Assembly (NCBI GenBank): GCA_965249595.1
Contig: OZ252242.1
Span: forward strand, 1,302,001 to 1,366,000
Reading direction: 5' to 3'
Source: VXNJ01 sp965249595
GTDB lineage: Bacteria > Chloroflexota > UBA11872 > VXNJ01
Length of the DNA stretch: 64,000 bases
The position numbers and the translations under genes are program-made. Shown one piece after another: positions 33,498 through 43,455 of the stretch (position 1 is its first letter; each line of letters opens with the position of its first letter). Under the pieces are notes generated by a model, which saw only the letters and a program-made list of their open reading frames with translations, was not told the origin of the DNA and made no database searches.

Positions 33498-35465
33498 TTA
33501 GCTATCAGGCGAATCGATGGCCTCTACGATCAGCTTTACGTAAGCGTCTTTACCGGCATCTGTCAGATGTACACCGTCGTCGGCGAACCATTCGGGATGA
33601 TCTTGGCTGAACGCATGCCAGTCGACAAAAATCGTGTTCTTAGCGCCGTCGAGCCGAGCCAATTGGTCATTTACGAAATTGGTCCAGGTGCGTGGCGCCT
33701 GGGTATTGACGACCACCAGCCGTCGAAGTTTCACCGCGTAGCGCCTGAGTTCGCCGATCGCCTCCGGATCAAAAACCCCATTGGTGCCAAGGTGCAATAC
33801 GACCACGTTGGGGCGGGTTACCAGAGGGCCGCCCACGGCGCTGTCGATGCGCATCAAACCATCCGCAATTTGTTTCGACACGGCTGCGTCAATTTCCAAT
33901 TCCGGAATGGCTGCCAGCAATTGCGGTGCGGCGCCGACCATCACCGAATCGCCAATTGCCAACACCGGCGTCAAATGCATCAATGGCAGAGCCGGAACTC
34001 GCGTGGGTTGCGGCTTGAAGTCGGCAACATAGGTGACGTCGAACAGGTCGGATGAGTAGACCTGAATAACCTGAGGGCTGCGGTCGCCAGCCGGATCCCG
34101 GGGGGCCGACGGAACCTGCGCCGCCCTGGGCTCGGGGATCGTTTGGATCGGCGGATTGCTAGTTTCCGGGTTATCCTGGCGCGGAGCGCTGAGCGTGCTC
34201 AACAGAGCGGCGTTGGCGCGAATCTCGTCGGCGATTGCATCGGCCGGAGCGGTCACGATTCCAGAGGTCGTCGCCAGCGCCACCGACCCGAACATGACAC
34301 CCGCCAACACCGTTGCAACCAACCCACTTTGGACGGTTGGCACTCGATCACGCAGGGCCCGTGCGGTGGAGATCGAACCGTCGCCGGTGGCCCGGATCGC
34401 CCGTCTGACTGCCGACCGCAGCGGGATCTCGACAAACTGGGCCGACCACGCCGCCAGGGCGAACACCAACAGCAGCCGAACGGCAATGTCGGCCGCCGCC
34501 GGCAAGGCGATCGATTGCGGCCAACCGATTAGCAATAACGGCCAATGCCAAAGATAGATGGCATAGGAGCGCTGGCCGACCCACCTTAATGGGGCAAGCG
34601 AAAGCAGCTTGGTTACCGGTTGTTCGGGCCCACTTGCCAGAACGACCAGCAGGCCTGTAATCAGCGCGATTGACAAATACCCCCCGCGGTAGAGGAGTCC
34701 ATCCCATTCGTGGATCAATGCCATCGTGGCAATCAGGGTCAGCAGGGCCATCGCACTTAATGCCGTGTGGAGCCTGATGTGAGTGCTTAGCAGTGGTTGC
34801 CGGCCAAAGCAGGCGCACCCGAGCAGGGAGCCGACGGCGACCCCAAACAGGTGCGTATCAGTGCCGTAATAGAGCCGCGAAACATCGCCCCACGGAACGT
34901 ACAGATACGCCATCCAAGCGGCCGATGCAATTGCCGCCAGCGCCGCCAGGTACGCCAGGTAGCGCCGGCCGGCAAATCGCAGGATGACCAAGGCAAGCGG
35001 CGGCCAGACGAGATAGAACTGCTCCTCAACCGCCAGTGACCAGAGATGGACCGCCAAGGAAGGTCGAGCCTGTTCAAAGTAGGAGATGTCACGCCAGACG
35101 AAATCCCAATTGCTGATGAACAACGGAGCAAAACGGGCATCGGCCAAAAATCCCGCTAGCTGGGCCGGCGCAAAGGCCAGCAGGTAAACGGCGGTCAAAC
35201 CCAGCATGAGCAGCAACGCCGGCAGCAGCCGGGTGGCTCGGCGCAACCAGAAGCGTCCGAGGGCCAGCGTCCCCTGCTCGGCCTGTTCGCGCAACAGCAG
35301 GGTCGTGATCAGGAATCCGGAAATGACAAAGAAGATATCGACGCCCAGGAACCCGGCCGGAAGCCAGGCGGCGTTGGCGTGGTAGGCAACCACGGCGACA
35401 ACGGCCAGAGCCCGCAGCCCGTCAAGGGCCGTCCAATATCGCGCTGGCGGTTGCGCCATCATCAA
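33498..35465 (-). CDS. Acyltransferase 3 / SGNH fusion (OatA/OafA-like O-acetyltransferase)
   Basis: A 655-residue membrane enzyme. The N-terminal ~360 residues have about ten helices of the acyltransferase-3 family, with LDGLRALAVVAVVAYHA (conserved His), GVDIFFVISGFLI, and HLWSLAVEEQFYL. A ~90-residue Pro/Ala-rich linker leads to an extracytoplasmic SGNH hydrolase-like domain: GDSVMVG (Ser), HLGTNG (Gly/Asn), and DDGVHLTDAG (Asp-x-x-His). The pair moves acetyl groups across the membrane and places them on a cell-surface polymer, peptidoglycan in OatA or polysaccharide in OafA. All triad residues are present. It stands alone, followed by a GC palindrome. Confidence 0.9.
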   Translation of the reverse strand: MMMAQPPARYWTALDGLRALAVVAVVAYHANAAWLPAGFLGVDIFFVISGFLITTLLLREQAEQGTLALGRFWLRRATRLLPALLLMLGLTAVYLLAFAPAQLAGFLADARFAPLFISNWDFVWRDISYFEQARPSLAVHLWSLAVEEQFYLVWPPLALVILRFAGRRYLAYLAALAAIASAAWMAYLYVPWGDVSRLYYGTDTHLFGVAVGSLLGCACFGRQPLLSTHIRLHTALSAMALLTLIATMALIHEWDGLLYRGGYLSIALITGLLVVLASGPEQPVTKLLSLAPLRWVGQRSYAIYLWHWPLLLIGWPQSIALPAAADIAVRLLLVFALAAWSAQFVEIPLRSAVRRAIRATGDGSISTARALRDRVPTVQSGLVATVLAGVMFGSVALATTSGIVTAPADAIADEIRANAALLSTLSAPRQDNPETSNPPIQTIPEPRAAQVPSAPRDPAGDRSPQVIQVYSSDLFDVTYVADFKPQPTRVPALPLMHLTPVLAIGDSVMVGAAPQLLAAIPELEIDAAVSKQIADGLMRIDSAVGGPLVTRPNVVVLHLGTNGVFDPEAIGELRRYAVKLRRLVVVNTQAPRTWTNFVNDQLARLDGAKNTIFVDWHAFSQDHPEWFADDGVHLTDAGKDAYVKLIVEAIDSPDS

Positions 35466-35525
35466 TCGCTGACGCTAAAAATCCGGCGAGGGGCGCGACT
35501 GGCCGTCAGGTGCGCAGAATGCGAA

Positions 35526-37820
35526 TTATGCCGGGCTGGGCTGCTGGGCGCGCACCCTTTTGGTCGCTTCCACCATGTTTCGCAGCGCCGGTTCAACCTC
35601 TTCCCAGCGGCGAGTTTTGAGACCACAGTCGGGATTGACCCACAATTGCTGCTCCCTCAGGTGGCCTAGCGCCGCCTGCAATCGCTGCTCGATCTCGCTT
35701 GTCGACGGGATTCGCGGCGAATGAATGTCATAAACCCCGGGACCGATTTCATTGGGGTAATCAAAATCGACAAACGACTCCAGCAGTTCCATGTTTGAGC
35801 GCGAGGCTTCGATGGAAATCACATCCGCGTCGAGGGCGGCGATGGTCTCAATGATGTCGTTGAATTCGGAGTAGCACATATGGGTATGAATTTGCGTCGA
35901 ATCGGCGGCGCCGCTCGAGGCGATCCGAAAACACTCCACCGCCCAGTCGAGATATTCGGCATGGTCGGCCTGGCGCAACGGCAGACCCTCGCGCAGGGCG
36001 GGCTCGTCCAATTGAATCACCGCGATGCCGGCCGTTTCCAGATCCGCCACTTCGTCACGCAGGGCCAGGGCGATTTGACGGCAGGTGTCCGAGCGCGGTT
36101 GGTCGACGCGGACGAATGACCACATCAATATCGTCACCGGTGCGGTAAGCATGCCTTTGACCGGTCTCTCGGTAAGCGATTGGGCGTACCCTGACCAGTC
36201 GACAGTCATCGCCCTGGGGCGCCAAACATCGCCGTAGATTAGAGGCGGCCTCACGCAGCGTGTTCCATAACTTTGCACCCACCCGTTGCCGGTAAAGGCG
36301 ATACCTTCGAGTTTTTCACCGAAGTACTCGACCATGTCGGTGCGCTCAAATTCCCCGTGCACTAAGACATCGATGTCCAGTTCTTCCTGGATTCGAATCG
36401 TGCGCTCGATCTCCGCTCGCAGGAAATCTTCATATTGCTGGCGAGTCTGGCGTCCGCGCCGAAAGGCGCTGCGCTGGCGCCTAACTTCACTAGATTGCGG
36501 GAACGACCCAATGGTGGTGGTCGGTAAGAGCCGCAGCCCCAACCGCTCGCGCTGAACTTCCTCGCGGCCGCGATAGGAAAGGTTGCGCCGGGCCATCGCC
36601 GGTGTGAGGTTGGACAGCCGGTCAGCCACCACCCGGTTATGAATTCGCGGGGAATTGGCGTGACTCATCTGCGCCGCCGCCGATTGCTTGAAAAGTTCCG
36701 CAAAACTTTCCCGGTCACCGGCCAGCGCCGCCGTCAGGGCGGCAACCTCTTTCAGCTTCTGGCAGGCGAAGGCCATCCACTGCAGCAATTCCGAATCGAG
36801 TGATTTCTCGCTGCTCAGATCAACCGGGCAATGTTGCAACGGACAGGAGGGGGCCAGGATGACCCGCTCGGGACCGAGGATCTCCGCCGCCCGCAGGGCG
36901 ACTTTCAAGGCGGCCTGCAAATCTGCCCGCCAGACATTGCGGCCGTCAACTAGGCCCAGCGAGAGGCGGGCCGTCCGATCAGCGAACGCGGCGATCACCG
37001 CTTGCAACTGGTCGGGCGCGCGCACCAGGTCGATGTGCAATATGGACACCGGTAAATCAGCGACAGTGGCCAGGTTTTCGCCCAGCGCCCCGAAATAGGA
37101 GGCCAAGGCGATCTCCGGTCCGCATCCTGCCAAGCCCCGGTAAGCGGTCGCCAGCGCCGCGGAAGCCTGTGGCGACAGGTCGGTGACCAAGATCGGCTCA
37201 TGCAACTGGACCGTCTGGGCGCCGGCGGCACCAAGTTGACCGAGCAGGTCAGCGTAAACGGGCAGGAGCGTTTCGATCAGCTCGAGCGGATTGCCGCCGT
37301 CGGTGCGCTTGGCCAATGACAGATACGTCACCGGGCCAATTAGCACCGGGGTGGTGTCTATGCCAATGGATCGGGCTTGCGCCAACTCGGCCAGCGGTTT
37401 GACCGAGTTAAGCGCAAAGGCCTGGTTCGGGGCCAACTCCGGTACGACATAGTGGTAGTTGGTATCGAACCACTTTGTCAATTCACAGGCCTCTACATCA
37501 CCCGCCGCTCCTTGGTGACCGCGAGCCATGGCGAAGTAGACATCCAGGTCGGACAGATTTTCCAATTCGCGAAACCGCGAAGGTATCGCCCCGACCAGCA
37601 CCGACGTATCGAGCATTTGGTCGTAGAGTGAAAAATCGTTGCTTGGGATCAGGTCGATGCCGGCCGAACTTTGCTCGCGCCAGGCAATTTCCCGCAATCC
37701 GGCGGCTATATCCTGCATGGCTTCGGCATCGATTCGCCCGCGCCAGTAACGCTCTACGGCGCGCTTTAATTCGCGGTTGGGACCGATGCGTGGAAAACCC
37801 AACGTCATGCTCTGGGTCAT
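35526..37820 (-). CDS. metE: Cobalamin-independent methionine synthase
   Basis: A 764-residue zinc enzyme that transfers methyl from 5-methyltetrahydropteroyl-triglutamate to homocysteine. It is a double TIM barrel of the usual ~760 residues. The N-terminal half opens with LGFPRIGPNRELKRAVERYW. The C-terminal half has IQLDEPALREGLP, the zinc ligands HMC (His647, Cys649) and Cys732 in NPDCGLKTR, and LTAPVTILMWSFVR. Start codons at residues 1 and 5 are both possible, with no strong ribosome site. It is flanked by argH and the acyltransferase with gaps over 60 bases. No riboswitch was recognised in the 132 bases upstream. Confidence 0.96.
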   Translation of the reverse strand: MTQSMTLGFPRIGPNRELKRAVERYWRGRIDAEAMQDIAAGLREIAWREQSSAGIDLIPSNDFSLYDQMLDTSVLVGAIPSRFRELENLSDLDVYFAMARGHQGAAGDVEACELTKWFDTNYHYVVPELAPNQAFALNSVKPLAELAQARSIGIDTTPVLIGPVTYLSLAKRTDGGNPLELIETLLPVYADLLGQLGAAGAQTVQLHEPILVTDLSPQASAALATAYRGLAGCGPEIALASYFGALGENLATVADLPVSILHIDLVRAPDQLQAVIAAFADRTARLSLGLVDGRNVWRADLQAALKVALRAAEILGPERVILAPSCPLQHCPVDLSSEKSLDSELLQWMAFACQKLKEVAALTAALAGDRESFAELFKQSAAAQMSHANSPRIHNRVVADRLSNLTPAMARRNLSYRGREEVQRERLGLRLLPTTTIGSFPQSSEVRRQRSAFRRGRQTRQQYEDFLRAEIERTIRIQEELDIDVLVHGEFERTDMVEYFGEKLEGIAFTGNGWVQSYGTRCVRPPLIYGDVWRPRAMTVDWSGYAQSLTERPVKGMLTAPVTILMWSFVRVDQPRSDTCRQIALALRDEVADLETAGIAVIQLDEPALREGLPLRQADHAEYLDWAVECFRIASSGAADSTQIHTHMCYSEFNDIIETIAALDADVISIEASRSNMELLESFVDFDYPNEIGPGVYDIHSPRIPSTSEIEQRLQAALGHLREQQLWVNPDCGLKTRRWEEVEPALRNMVEATKRVRAQQPSPA

Positions 37821-37952
37821 AAGAAAAGTGCGTCCGATTAGATTGGGGACTTAAAGCAGGGGATGTGGCCCGGATCGGGCAGTTTCGCCACTTTCGGCGG
37901 AAGACGATTTTATTTGGATTTGGCCTACCGAAATTTCACCCGTCGGCACTAC

Positions 37953-39401
37953 CTAAAAATCGAGCACCGGCCGCTTGGTCGACGCTGCCTGGCGCTCCGA
38001 TTCGATCCATTGCTGCAGCGCATCGATTTGGGCCCTAACTTGCTCGGGAGCGGTCCCGCCCGGGGATTTGCGCGCCGCCACCGACCATGCAGGATCGAGC
38101 CGAACCAGCGCATCTGACTCAAATGAAGGGCTGTGCGCCTGAAGATCGGCCAGTGAAACTTCACCGAGGTTTCCGCCGCGTCTTTCCAGTTCCGCAACCA
38201 GTCCGGCTACCAGCCCATGGGCCTGATCAAAGGGCATCCCTCTCTCAACCAGGTAATCGGCCAGATCGGTCGCGGCCGACCCTCCCATCCTGGCTATTTG
38301 CGCCATCCGAGTGGTATCAAAATCCAAATTGGCAATGAGGCCGGTCATCGCCCGCAAGCTGGCCAGCGAATCATCTTGGGCGCCGTAGACCGCCGCCTTG
38401 TCCTCCTGCAGGTCAAGGTTGTAGGCCAGCGGCAGTGATTTGACGGTTGCCAGGAATCCGGTGAGGCGACCGATTGCGGCGCCGGCGCGGCCGCGAGCCA
38501 ACTCGGCAACGTCGGGATTCTTCTTTTGCGGCATGATGCTCGAACCGGTTGACCAGGCGCCGGGCAAGACAACGGCCCGGAACGGTTGCGATGCCCAAAT
38601 GACGATCTCCTCGGCCAGCCGGGAAAGATTTACGGCCAACTGGGCCGTCAGCTGGAGGAAGTCGACTACGAAATCTCGGCTTGCGACGGCGTCGATGCTG
38701 TTGTTGCAAACGCGCTCAAACCCGAGCCGGGCAGCGACATATTCGGGATCGATGGCATGCGAAGTCCCGGCCAGGGCACCGGCCCCCAGCGGCAGTTCGT
38801 CGGCCAGCTGGTATGCGTGCGTGCAACTGATGCAAGTCCGCCGCAGGGCTTCGGCATGGGCGAGGAGGTGGTGCCCGAGCAACACCGGTTGCCCGACTTG
38901 CAGATGGGTCATGCCGGGAGCTATTGCCTGGTCCAATTCGGCCGCCCGTCCGGCCAGGATTTCCATAAGGTCGAGACAGGCCAGGGCGATATCGCAGGTG
39001 GCGGTCCGGACATAGAGTCGAAAAGCGGTGGCCACTTGGTCGTTGCGCGATCGGGCGGTGCGCAAATTGCCGGCCGCGGTCCCGACCAACTCGCCAAGTT
39101 GCCGTTCGACCAACGAATGGATATCCTCGTCACCGCCATCGGTGGGAACCCCATCGGCGGCGTAGCGAGTCCGCAGGGTTCGCAATCCGGCGGCCAATCC
39201 GGCAGATTCGCTGGCCGCGATCAATTTGGTGCGGCCGAGCATTTCTACATGGGCAATGGCGACCGCAATTTCCTCTCGCCAAAAACGGACATCGCGCGCC
39301 AGTGACGAAGTAAAGCCCATCGCTGCGCTACCGCCGCCCTGACCCAATCGCCCGGACCAAAGCGTGGCTGGAGAGGCGTCCGGCCGCTTGTCTGATTCCA
39401 T
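37953..39401 (-). CDS. argH: Argininosuccinate lyase
   Basis: Last step of arginine synthesis: cleaves argininosuccinate to arginine and fumarate. The signature GSSIMPQKKNPD is present, with TARSRNDQVAT and GMTHLQVGQPVLLGH and the opening LWSGRLGQGG. The ATG at 39401 (482 residues) has AGGTGA 9 bases upstream and starts right where family sequence begins; a longer open frame upstream has no resemblance. Length is slightly above the usual ~460. It is the last arg gene on this strand; a 405-base gap separates it from argG. Confidence 0.95.
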   Translation of the reverse strand: MESDKRPDASPATLWSGRLGQGGGSAAMGFTSSLARDVRFWREEIAVAIAHVEMLGRTKLIAASESAGLAAGLRTLRTRYAADGVPTDGGDEDIHSLVERQLGELVGTAAGNLRTARSRNDQVATAFRLYVRTATCDIALACLDLMEILAGRAAELDQAIAPGMTHLQVGQPVLLGHHLLAHAEALRRTCISCTHAYQLADELPLGAGALAGTSHAIDPEYVAARLGFERVCNNSIDAVASRDFVVDFLQLTAQLAVNLSRLAEEIVIWASQPFRAVVLPGAWSTGSSIMPQKKNPDVAELARGRAGAAIGRLTGFLATVKSLPLAYNLDLQEDKAAVYGAQDDSLASLRAMTGLIANLDFDTTRMAQIARMGGSAATDLADYLVERGMPFDQAHGLVAGLVAELERRGGNLGEVSLADLQAHSPSFESDALVRLDPAWSVAARKSPGGTAPEQVRAQIDALQQWIESERQAASTKRPVLDF

Positions 39402-39432
39402 ATGCGTAGTCACCTGCCAAGACTTTTCTAAG

Positions 39433-39741
39433 TCAGCGGCCACCGGCCAAGAAGGAGTTGATCTCGCTGAGATTACAAAGTACGGCGTCGATTGGCGGTG
39501 AGTCAAATTGCCGCGGATCGAATGCAGCGGCTAATTTGGATAGGCGCGGCGGACCAATAATCGGCTCAAATTGTGGTTCATTGCGCCCCGGACTCAAATA
39601 TTCCGGTTCACCATGCCAAGCGAGAAATGCTCGATGCAATCGGCCCCGCCGAAGGTTTGATGGCGGCCATTGAAGGTGGCTCATTCCTCGATCAAGAATT
39701 AGGCGCATTGCGGTTTCGAAGTGGTGTGACAAGTTCGCCAT
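39433..39741 (-). CDS. Doubtful small open frame between argG and argH
   Basis: The 405 bases between argH and argG contain a 102-residue frame in the operon direction. Its sequence is rich in Pro and Arg and matches no family I know, and its start has no clear ribosome site. Frames on the other strand are equally open, so chance is likely. No hairpin or RNA motif was seen in the gap. It is recorded because arg operon spacing is otherwise tight, which makes a gap of this size here worth noting. Confidence 0.2.
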   Translation of the reverse strand: MANLSHHFETAMRLILDRGMSHLQWPPSNLRRGRLHRAFLAWHGEPEYLSPGRNEPQFEPIIGPPRLSKLAAAFDPRQFDSPPIDAVLCNLSEINSFLAGGR

Positions 39742-39806
39742 TTGGGGTGGGCAACGAGTCAGATCGCCCGTCGGAATCGCGAATTGGCGGGCCCGATCGG
39801 GCCCGA

Positions 39807-41033
39807 CTAGCTCCCGCTGGGCGGTAGCAATTTGTCCGAGCTGGCGCCGAGCTGCAGTCGGGCCTGAGTCTGCTGGCTCAGGCCGTGCAATTTGATAAAC
39901 CCGACCGCCGCGTTGTGGTCAAAAGTGTCGTCGGCACCATAAGTTGCCAATTCGGGGCGATAGAGCGATGAGTCCGAGCTCCGACCGACGACCTCGGCGT
40001 GACCCTTAAAGAGCCGTACCCGGACCGTGCCGGTCACATTCCCTTGATTGGATTTGAGGAATGCCGCCAGATCGCGGTGCAAACCCGAAAACCACAGTCC
40101 GTCGTACACCATCCGTGAGTATTCACCCGCTACCTGCGTTTTGAATCGCATCTGATCTCGGGTCAGCGTCATTGTCTCCAGCGCGTAATGAGCACGGTGC
40201 AGGATCTCGGCCGCCGGCATTTCATAGATCTCGCGCGATTTGATGCCGATGAGCCGGTTTTCCACATGGTCGGCGCGGCCAATTCCGTGGCGGCCCCCAA
40301 TTTCATGCAACCGCAAGACCAGCCGGACACCGTCGGTGGCCTCTCCGTTTAGGGTCACCGGAATTCCCGATTCGAAGCCTATTTCGACGTATTCGGGGTC
40401 GTTGGGCGCCATTGTTGGATCAGTTGTCCAGAGCCACACGTCATCCGGAGGCTCGCTCCAGGCATCTTCCAACACCCCGGATTCGATGCTGCGCCCCCAC
40501 AGGTTCTCGTCGGTCGAATAAGGGCTTTCCTTGGTAACCGGGATGTCGAGACCTTTCTGCTCCGCGTACTCGATCTCCTGGTCGCGGTTCATGCTCCATT
40601 CACGGATCGGGGCGATGATCCGCAGATTTGGGTCCAATGTGGCCACGGATACGTCAAACCGAACCTGGTCATTGCCCTTGCCGGTAGAACCATGGGCCAC
40701 CGCCACCGCGCCAACCTCGCGCGCTGTTTCCACCAGCAACCAGGCGATCAGGGGTCTCCCGAGGGCAGTTGCCAGGTAGTAGGCGTCTTCATATTTGGCG
40801 CCGGCCTGGAGAGACGGAAACACAAATCGGTCGACAAACATCGCCCGCGCGTCTTCAACCCGAGCCTCAATGGCGCCGTTTGCCAAAGCTCGCTCGCGCA
40901 CGCCGTCTAGTTCACGGCCCTGGCCCAGGTCAATGGTTAGGGCGACGACTTCGAGATCGTAATGTTCCCTGATCCAGGGTATCGCCACCGAAGTGTCGAG
41001 CCCGCCCGAGTAGGCCAGGATAACTTTATCCAT
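39807..41033 (-). CDS. argG: Argininosuccinate synthase
   Basis: A 408-residue ATP-dependent ligase joining citrulline and aspartate. The PP-loop AYSGGLDTSVAI (residues 7-18) and the second signature GSTGKGNDQVRF (about 115-126) are intact, as is YSTDENLWGRS. Length is normal. The start at 41033 has AGAGGAA about 10 bases upstream and lies 26 bases after the argD stop, so argD and argG form an operon. It acts just before argH in the pathway. Confidence 0.96.
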   Translation of the reverse strand: MDKVILAYSGGLDTSVAIPWIREHYDLEVVALTIDLGQGRELDGVRERALANGAIEARVEDARAMFVDRFVFPSLQAGAKYEDAYYLATALGRPLIAWLLVETAREVGAVAVAHGSTGKGNDQVRFDVSVATLDPNLRIIAPIREWSMNRDQEIEYAEQKGLDIPVTKESPYSTDENLWGRSIESGVLEDAWSEPPDDVWLWTTDPTMAPNDPEYVEIGFESGIPVTLNGEATDGVRLVLRLHEIGGRHGIGRADHVENRLIGIKSREIYEMPAAEILHRAHYALETMTLTRDQMRFKTQVAGEYSRMVYDGLWFSGLHRDLAAFLKSNQGNVTGTVRVRLFKGHAEVVGRSSDSSLYRPELATYGADDTFDHNAAVGFIKLHGLSQQTQARLQLGASSDKLLPPSGS

Positions 41034-41059
41034 TTGCGTGGGTATTCCTCTTTAGCGAC

Positions 41060-42235
41060 TCAGGCGCCTATGGAACGGGCGATGATCGCCAGAGCGGAAT
41101 CGATCTCATCAGCAGATACCGTGAGCGGTGGAACCATTCGGATGGCCGAGGCCGCGACTTTAACTACGATCAGGCCGTTGGCCCGGGCATCTGCGACTAC
41201 ATGGTCGGCTAGCTCAACGGAATCGAGTTCAAACCCCTGCAGGAGCCCGACCCCACGCACATCCACGACGCGCCCGGTCGCTTTGAGGCCGGTTAGTCCG
41301 TCGGCGAGCTGACGGCCGCGATCGGCCACTGTGGTTAGGAACCCTTCGGCCAGGATCGTTTCCAGGACAACTTTGCCGGCTGCGCACATTGCCGGCGATC
41401 CGCCAAATGTGTTGCCGTGGTCGCCGGGTCGCAATGTTTGGGCGTGCTCCTTAAAGAGCGTCGCCCCGATCGGGAAGCCGCCGCCCAATCCCTTCGCCAA
41501 GGTGATGATGTCCGGCTCGACACCGTAGTGCTCGAATCCGTAGAGGTGTCCGAGACGGCCGATGCCCGTTTGAACCTCGTCGAAGATCAGGACCAGGTCC
41601 TTCTCGTCACACAGTGCCCGCAGACCCTCCAGGTAGGCGGGGGTGGCCGGCCACACTCCGCCTTCGGCCTGAATTGGCTCAACCATGATCGCGCAGGTTT
41701 TTTCAGATACGGCCGCCGTCATGGTCTCCAAATCGTTGAAATCGACCTGCTTGAATCCCGTGGGCATTGGGGCAAATGGAACCTGATAGGCCGCCGTCCC
41801 GGTTGCGGCCGTCATTGCCAGGGTTCGCCCGTGGAAAGATCGGTTGGCGGTTATTACCTCGTAGGCGCCGTTGCGATTTTGGGCGCCGTATTTACGGGCC
41901 GCCTTGACTGCCGTTTCGGTCGATTCGACGCCGCTGTTGGTAAAGAAGATGCGGTCGAATGGGGAGCCGTCAATGAGGAGCTGGGCCAGCTGAATCTGCG
42001 GAACCGTGTAGTAAAGACTTGATACGGTTACCAGTTTGCGGGCCTGAGCGGCCACGGCGTCAGCAATCGCGCCGTTGGCGTGGCCGAGGCTGCAGACGGC
42101 AATGCCAGCGACGAAATCGAGGTACTCGCGGCCTTGGTCGTCCCAGACCCGGGTTCCCTCGCCGCGCACCAGCGTAATTGGCGTCCGCGCGAAGCATTGT
42201 GCGTAGTAGTTGTCGGCGAGTGCTTGCCAATCCAT
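41060..42235 (-). CDS. argD: Acetylornithine aminotransferase
   Basis: A 391-residue PLP enzyme that makes N-acetylornithine from N-acetylglutamate semialdehyde. The PLP lysine is in ITLAKGLGGGFPIG, preceded by LIFDEVQTGIGR; SFHGRTLAM and FTNSGVESTETAVKAARK are class-III aminotransferase hallmarks. Length fits the family. It starts a minus-strand group argD-argG-(gap)-argH and is divergent from argC across 143 bases. Some homologues also use succinyldiaminopimelate; that cannot be told here. Confidence 0.95.
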   Translation of the reverse strand: MDWQALADNYYAQCFARTPITLVRGEGTRVWDDQGREYLDFVAGIAVCSLGHANGAIADAVAAQARKLVTVSSLYYTVPQIQLAQLLIDGSPFDRIFFTNSGVESTETAVKAARKYGAQNRNGAYEVITANRSFHGRTLAMTAATGTAAYQVPFAPMPTGFKQVDFNDLETMTAAVSEKTCAIMVEPIQAEGGVWPATPAYLEGLRALCDEKDLVLIFDEVQTGIGRLGHLYGFEHYGVEPDIITLAKGLGGGFPIGATLFKEHAQTLRPGDHGNTFGGSPAMCAAGKVVLETILAEGFLTTVADRGRQLADGLTGLKATGRVVDVRGVGLLQGFELDSVELADHVVADARANGLIVVKVAASAIRMVPPLTVSADEIDSALAIIARSIGA

Positions 42236-42378
42236 AGCCAGAGCCGGTCCAATGCGAGGGTGGAGGTGGCCGTTCGGCCGATTCGCATTCTAATTGCCCG
42301 GCGCCGGCGAAGGAATCGGCAATAAAATTTTCATTGCGCCAACGCCCATCCGGATAGGCAACAGGATTGACTGGTTCT
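42236..42378. promoter_or_regulatory. Divergent argD/argC control region
   Basis: These 143 bases separate the two arms of the arginine cluster and must hold both promoters. An AT-rich patch (CAATAAAATTTTCATTG, 42322-42338) is the best candidate for a -10/operator zone, as the rest is GC-rich. I could not find a convincing ArgR-type ARG box pair, and hexamers are too weak to assign. Confidence 0.35.
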
Positions 42379-43410
42379 ATGCGCGGCACCATCATTAACG
42401 CCACCAGTTATTTCGGCCTCGAACTGGTGCGCCTGCTTAGCGGGCACGAGCACCTAACGGTCGCCAAGATGACCGCCCGCAGTCAGGCCGGCCGGCGCTT
42501 TGGCGAAATATTCCCACAGGCTCTTACCTTCGGCGATGGCCAAATCGCCAATCAGGTGCTCTGCGATAAGCCCGACACCGACACCGACATCGTCTTCTCC
42601 TGCCTGCCGCACTTGGCTTCGGCGCCGGTCCTGGCGCCGCTGATCAATGCCGGTATCCGCGTGATTGACGTGAGCGCCGACCTGCGACTGGCATCGGCGG
42701 CGGGCTACCAGAAGTGGTATGGCCACCCGCATCCTCATCCCGAACTGCTCTCGGGCGCGGTTTATGGTCTCCCCGAATTGCACGCCGACAAGATCGCCCA
42801 GGCCGCATCGATTGGCAACCCCGGCTGTTATCCGACCGCCGCAATCCTTTCGGCGGCGCCGGCCTTGGCGGTGGGATTGATCGAGCCGCAAATTTACTTC
42901 GACGCCAAATCGGGCGTTTCAGGGGCCGGTCGATCACTCAAGATCGACAGTCATTTCTCCGAAGTTGCCGAATCGATTCACGCCTACGGCACTGAGGGCC
43001 ACCGCCATACGGCCGAGATGATTCAAGAGCTCTCGTTGATTGCCGCAAGCCCCGTCGACGTTACCTTCATTCCACATTTGACGCCCATGATCCGGGGCAT
43101 CCTCTCCACCGGTTACGCCAGCCTGCGGCGACCCGTGAGCGCCGATGAGGTTGCCTCGATTTACGGCGATTTCTATGCCGACGCGCCGTTTACCGTCGTC
43201 ATGGATCAACCGCCGCGAACCAAGTGGACCACTGGTTCCAATTACTGCGCCGTGCATGCCCGACCGTCGCCCAACGGACGCTCATTGCTCATGTTCGGGG
43301 CGCTTGACAACTTGATCAAAGGGGCAGCCGGGCAAGCCCTGCAGAATGCGAACTTGATGCTTGGATTCGATCAGCGCTGTGGGCTGGCGGTCCCGCCGGC
43401 CTATCCATAG
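42379..43410 (+). CDS. argC: N-acetyl-gamma-glutamyl-phosphate reductase
   Basis: A 343-residue NADPH enzyme that makes N-acetylglutamate semialdehyde. The catalytic Cys150 sits in SIGNPGCYPTAAIL; DAKSGVSGAGRSL and HTAEMIQELS (His region) are family signatures. The opening lacks the full G-x-S-G-Y pattern (here IINATSYFGLEL), suggesting a slightly altered NADP loop. The ATG at 42379 is preferred to a TTG 12 bases upstream because it directly precedes family sequence. The gene opens the plus-strand series argC-argJ-argB. Confidence 0.93.
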   Translation: MRGTIINATSYFGLELVRLLSGHEHLTVAKMTARSQAGRRFGEIFPQALTFGDGQIANQVLCDKPDTDTDIVFSCLPHLASAPVLAPLINAGIRVIDVSADLRLASAAGYQKWYGHPHPHPELLSGAVYGLPELHADKIAQAASIGNPGCYPTAAILSAAPALAVGLIEPQIYFDAKSGVSGAGRSLKIDSHFSEVAESIHAYGTEGHRHTAEMIQELSLIAASPVDVTFIPHLTPMIRGILSTGYASLRRPVSADEVASIYGDFYADAPFTVVMDQPPRTKWTTGSNYCAVHARPSPNGRSLLMFGALDNLIKGAAGQALQNANLMLGFDQRCGLAVPPAYP

Positions 43411-43455
43411 GCAGCGACCAAAGCAGCGACCAATCTTGCTGGGAGTAGGCACAAG

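Noticed and set aside
37821..37952. Possible SAM or cobalamin riboswitch upstream of metE
   Set aside because: The 132-base gap lacks conserved riboswitch boxes and stems that I could recognise.
39458..39827. Plus-strand frames between argH and argG
   Set aside because: They compete with a minus-strand frame over the same bases and none has recognisable sequence, so chance is likely.
42236..42378. ArgR operator (ARG box) pair
   Set aside because: No two 18-base palindromic boxes with the expected AT-rich cores were found; only a single AT-rich patch is visible.
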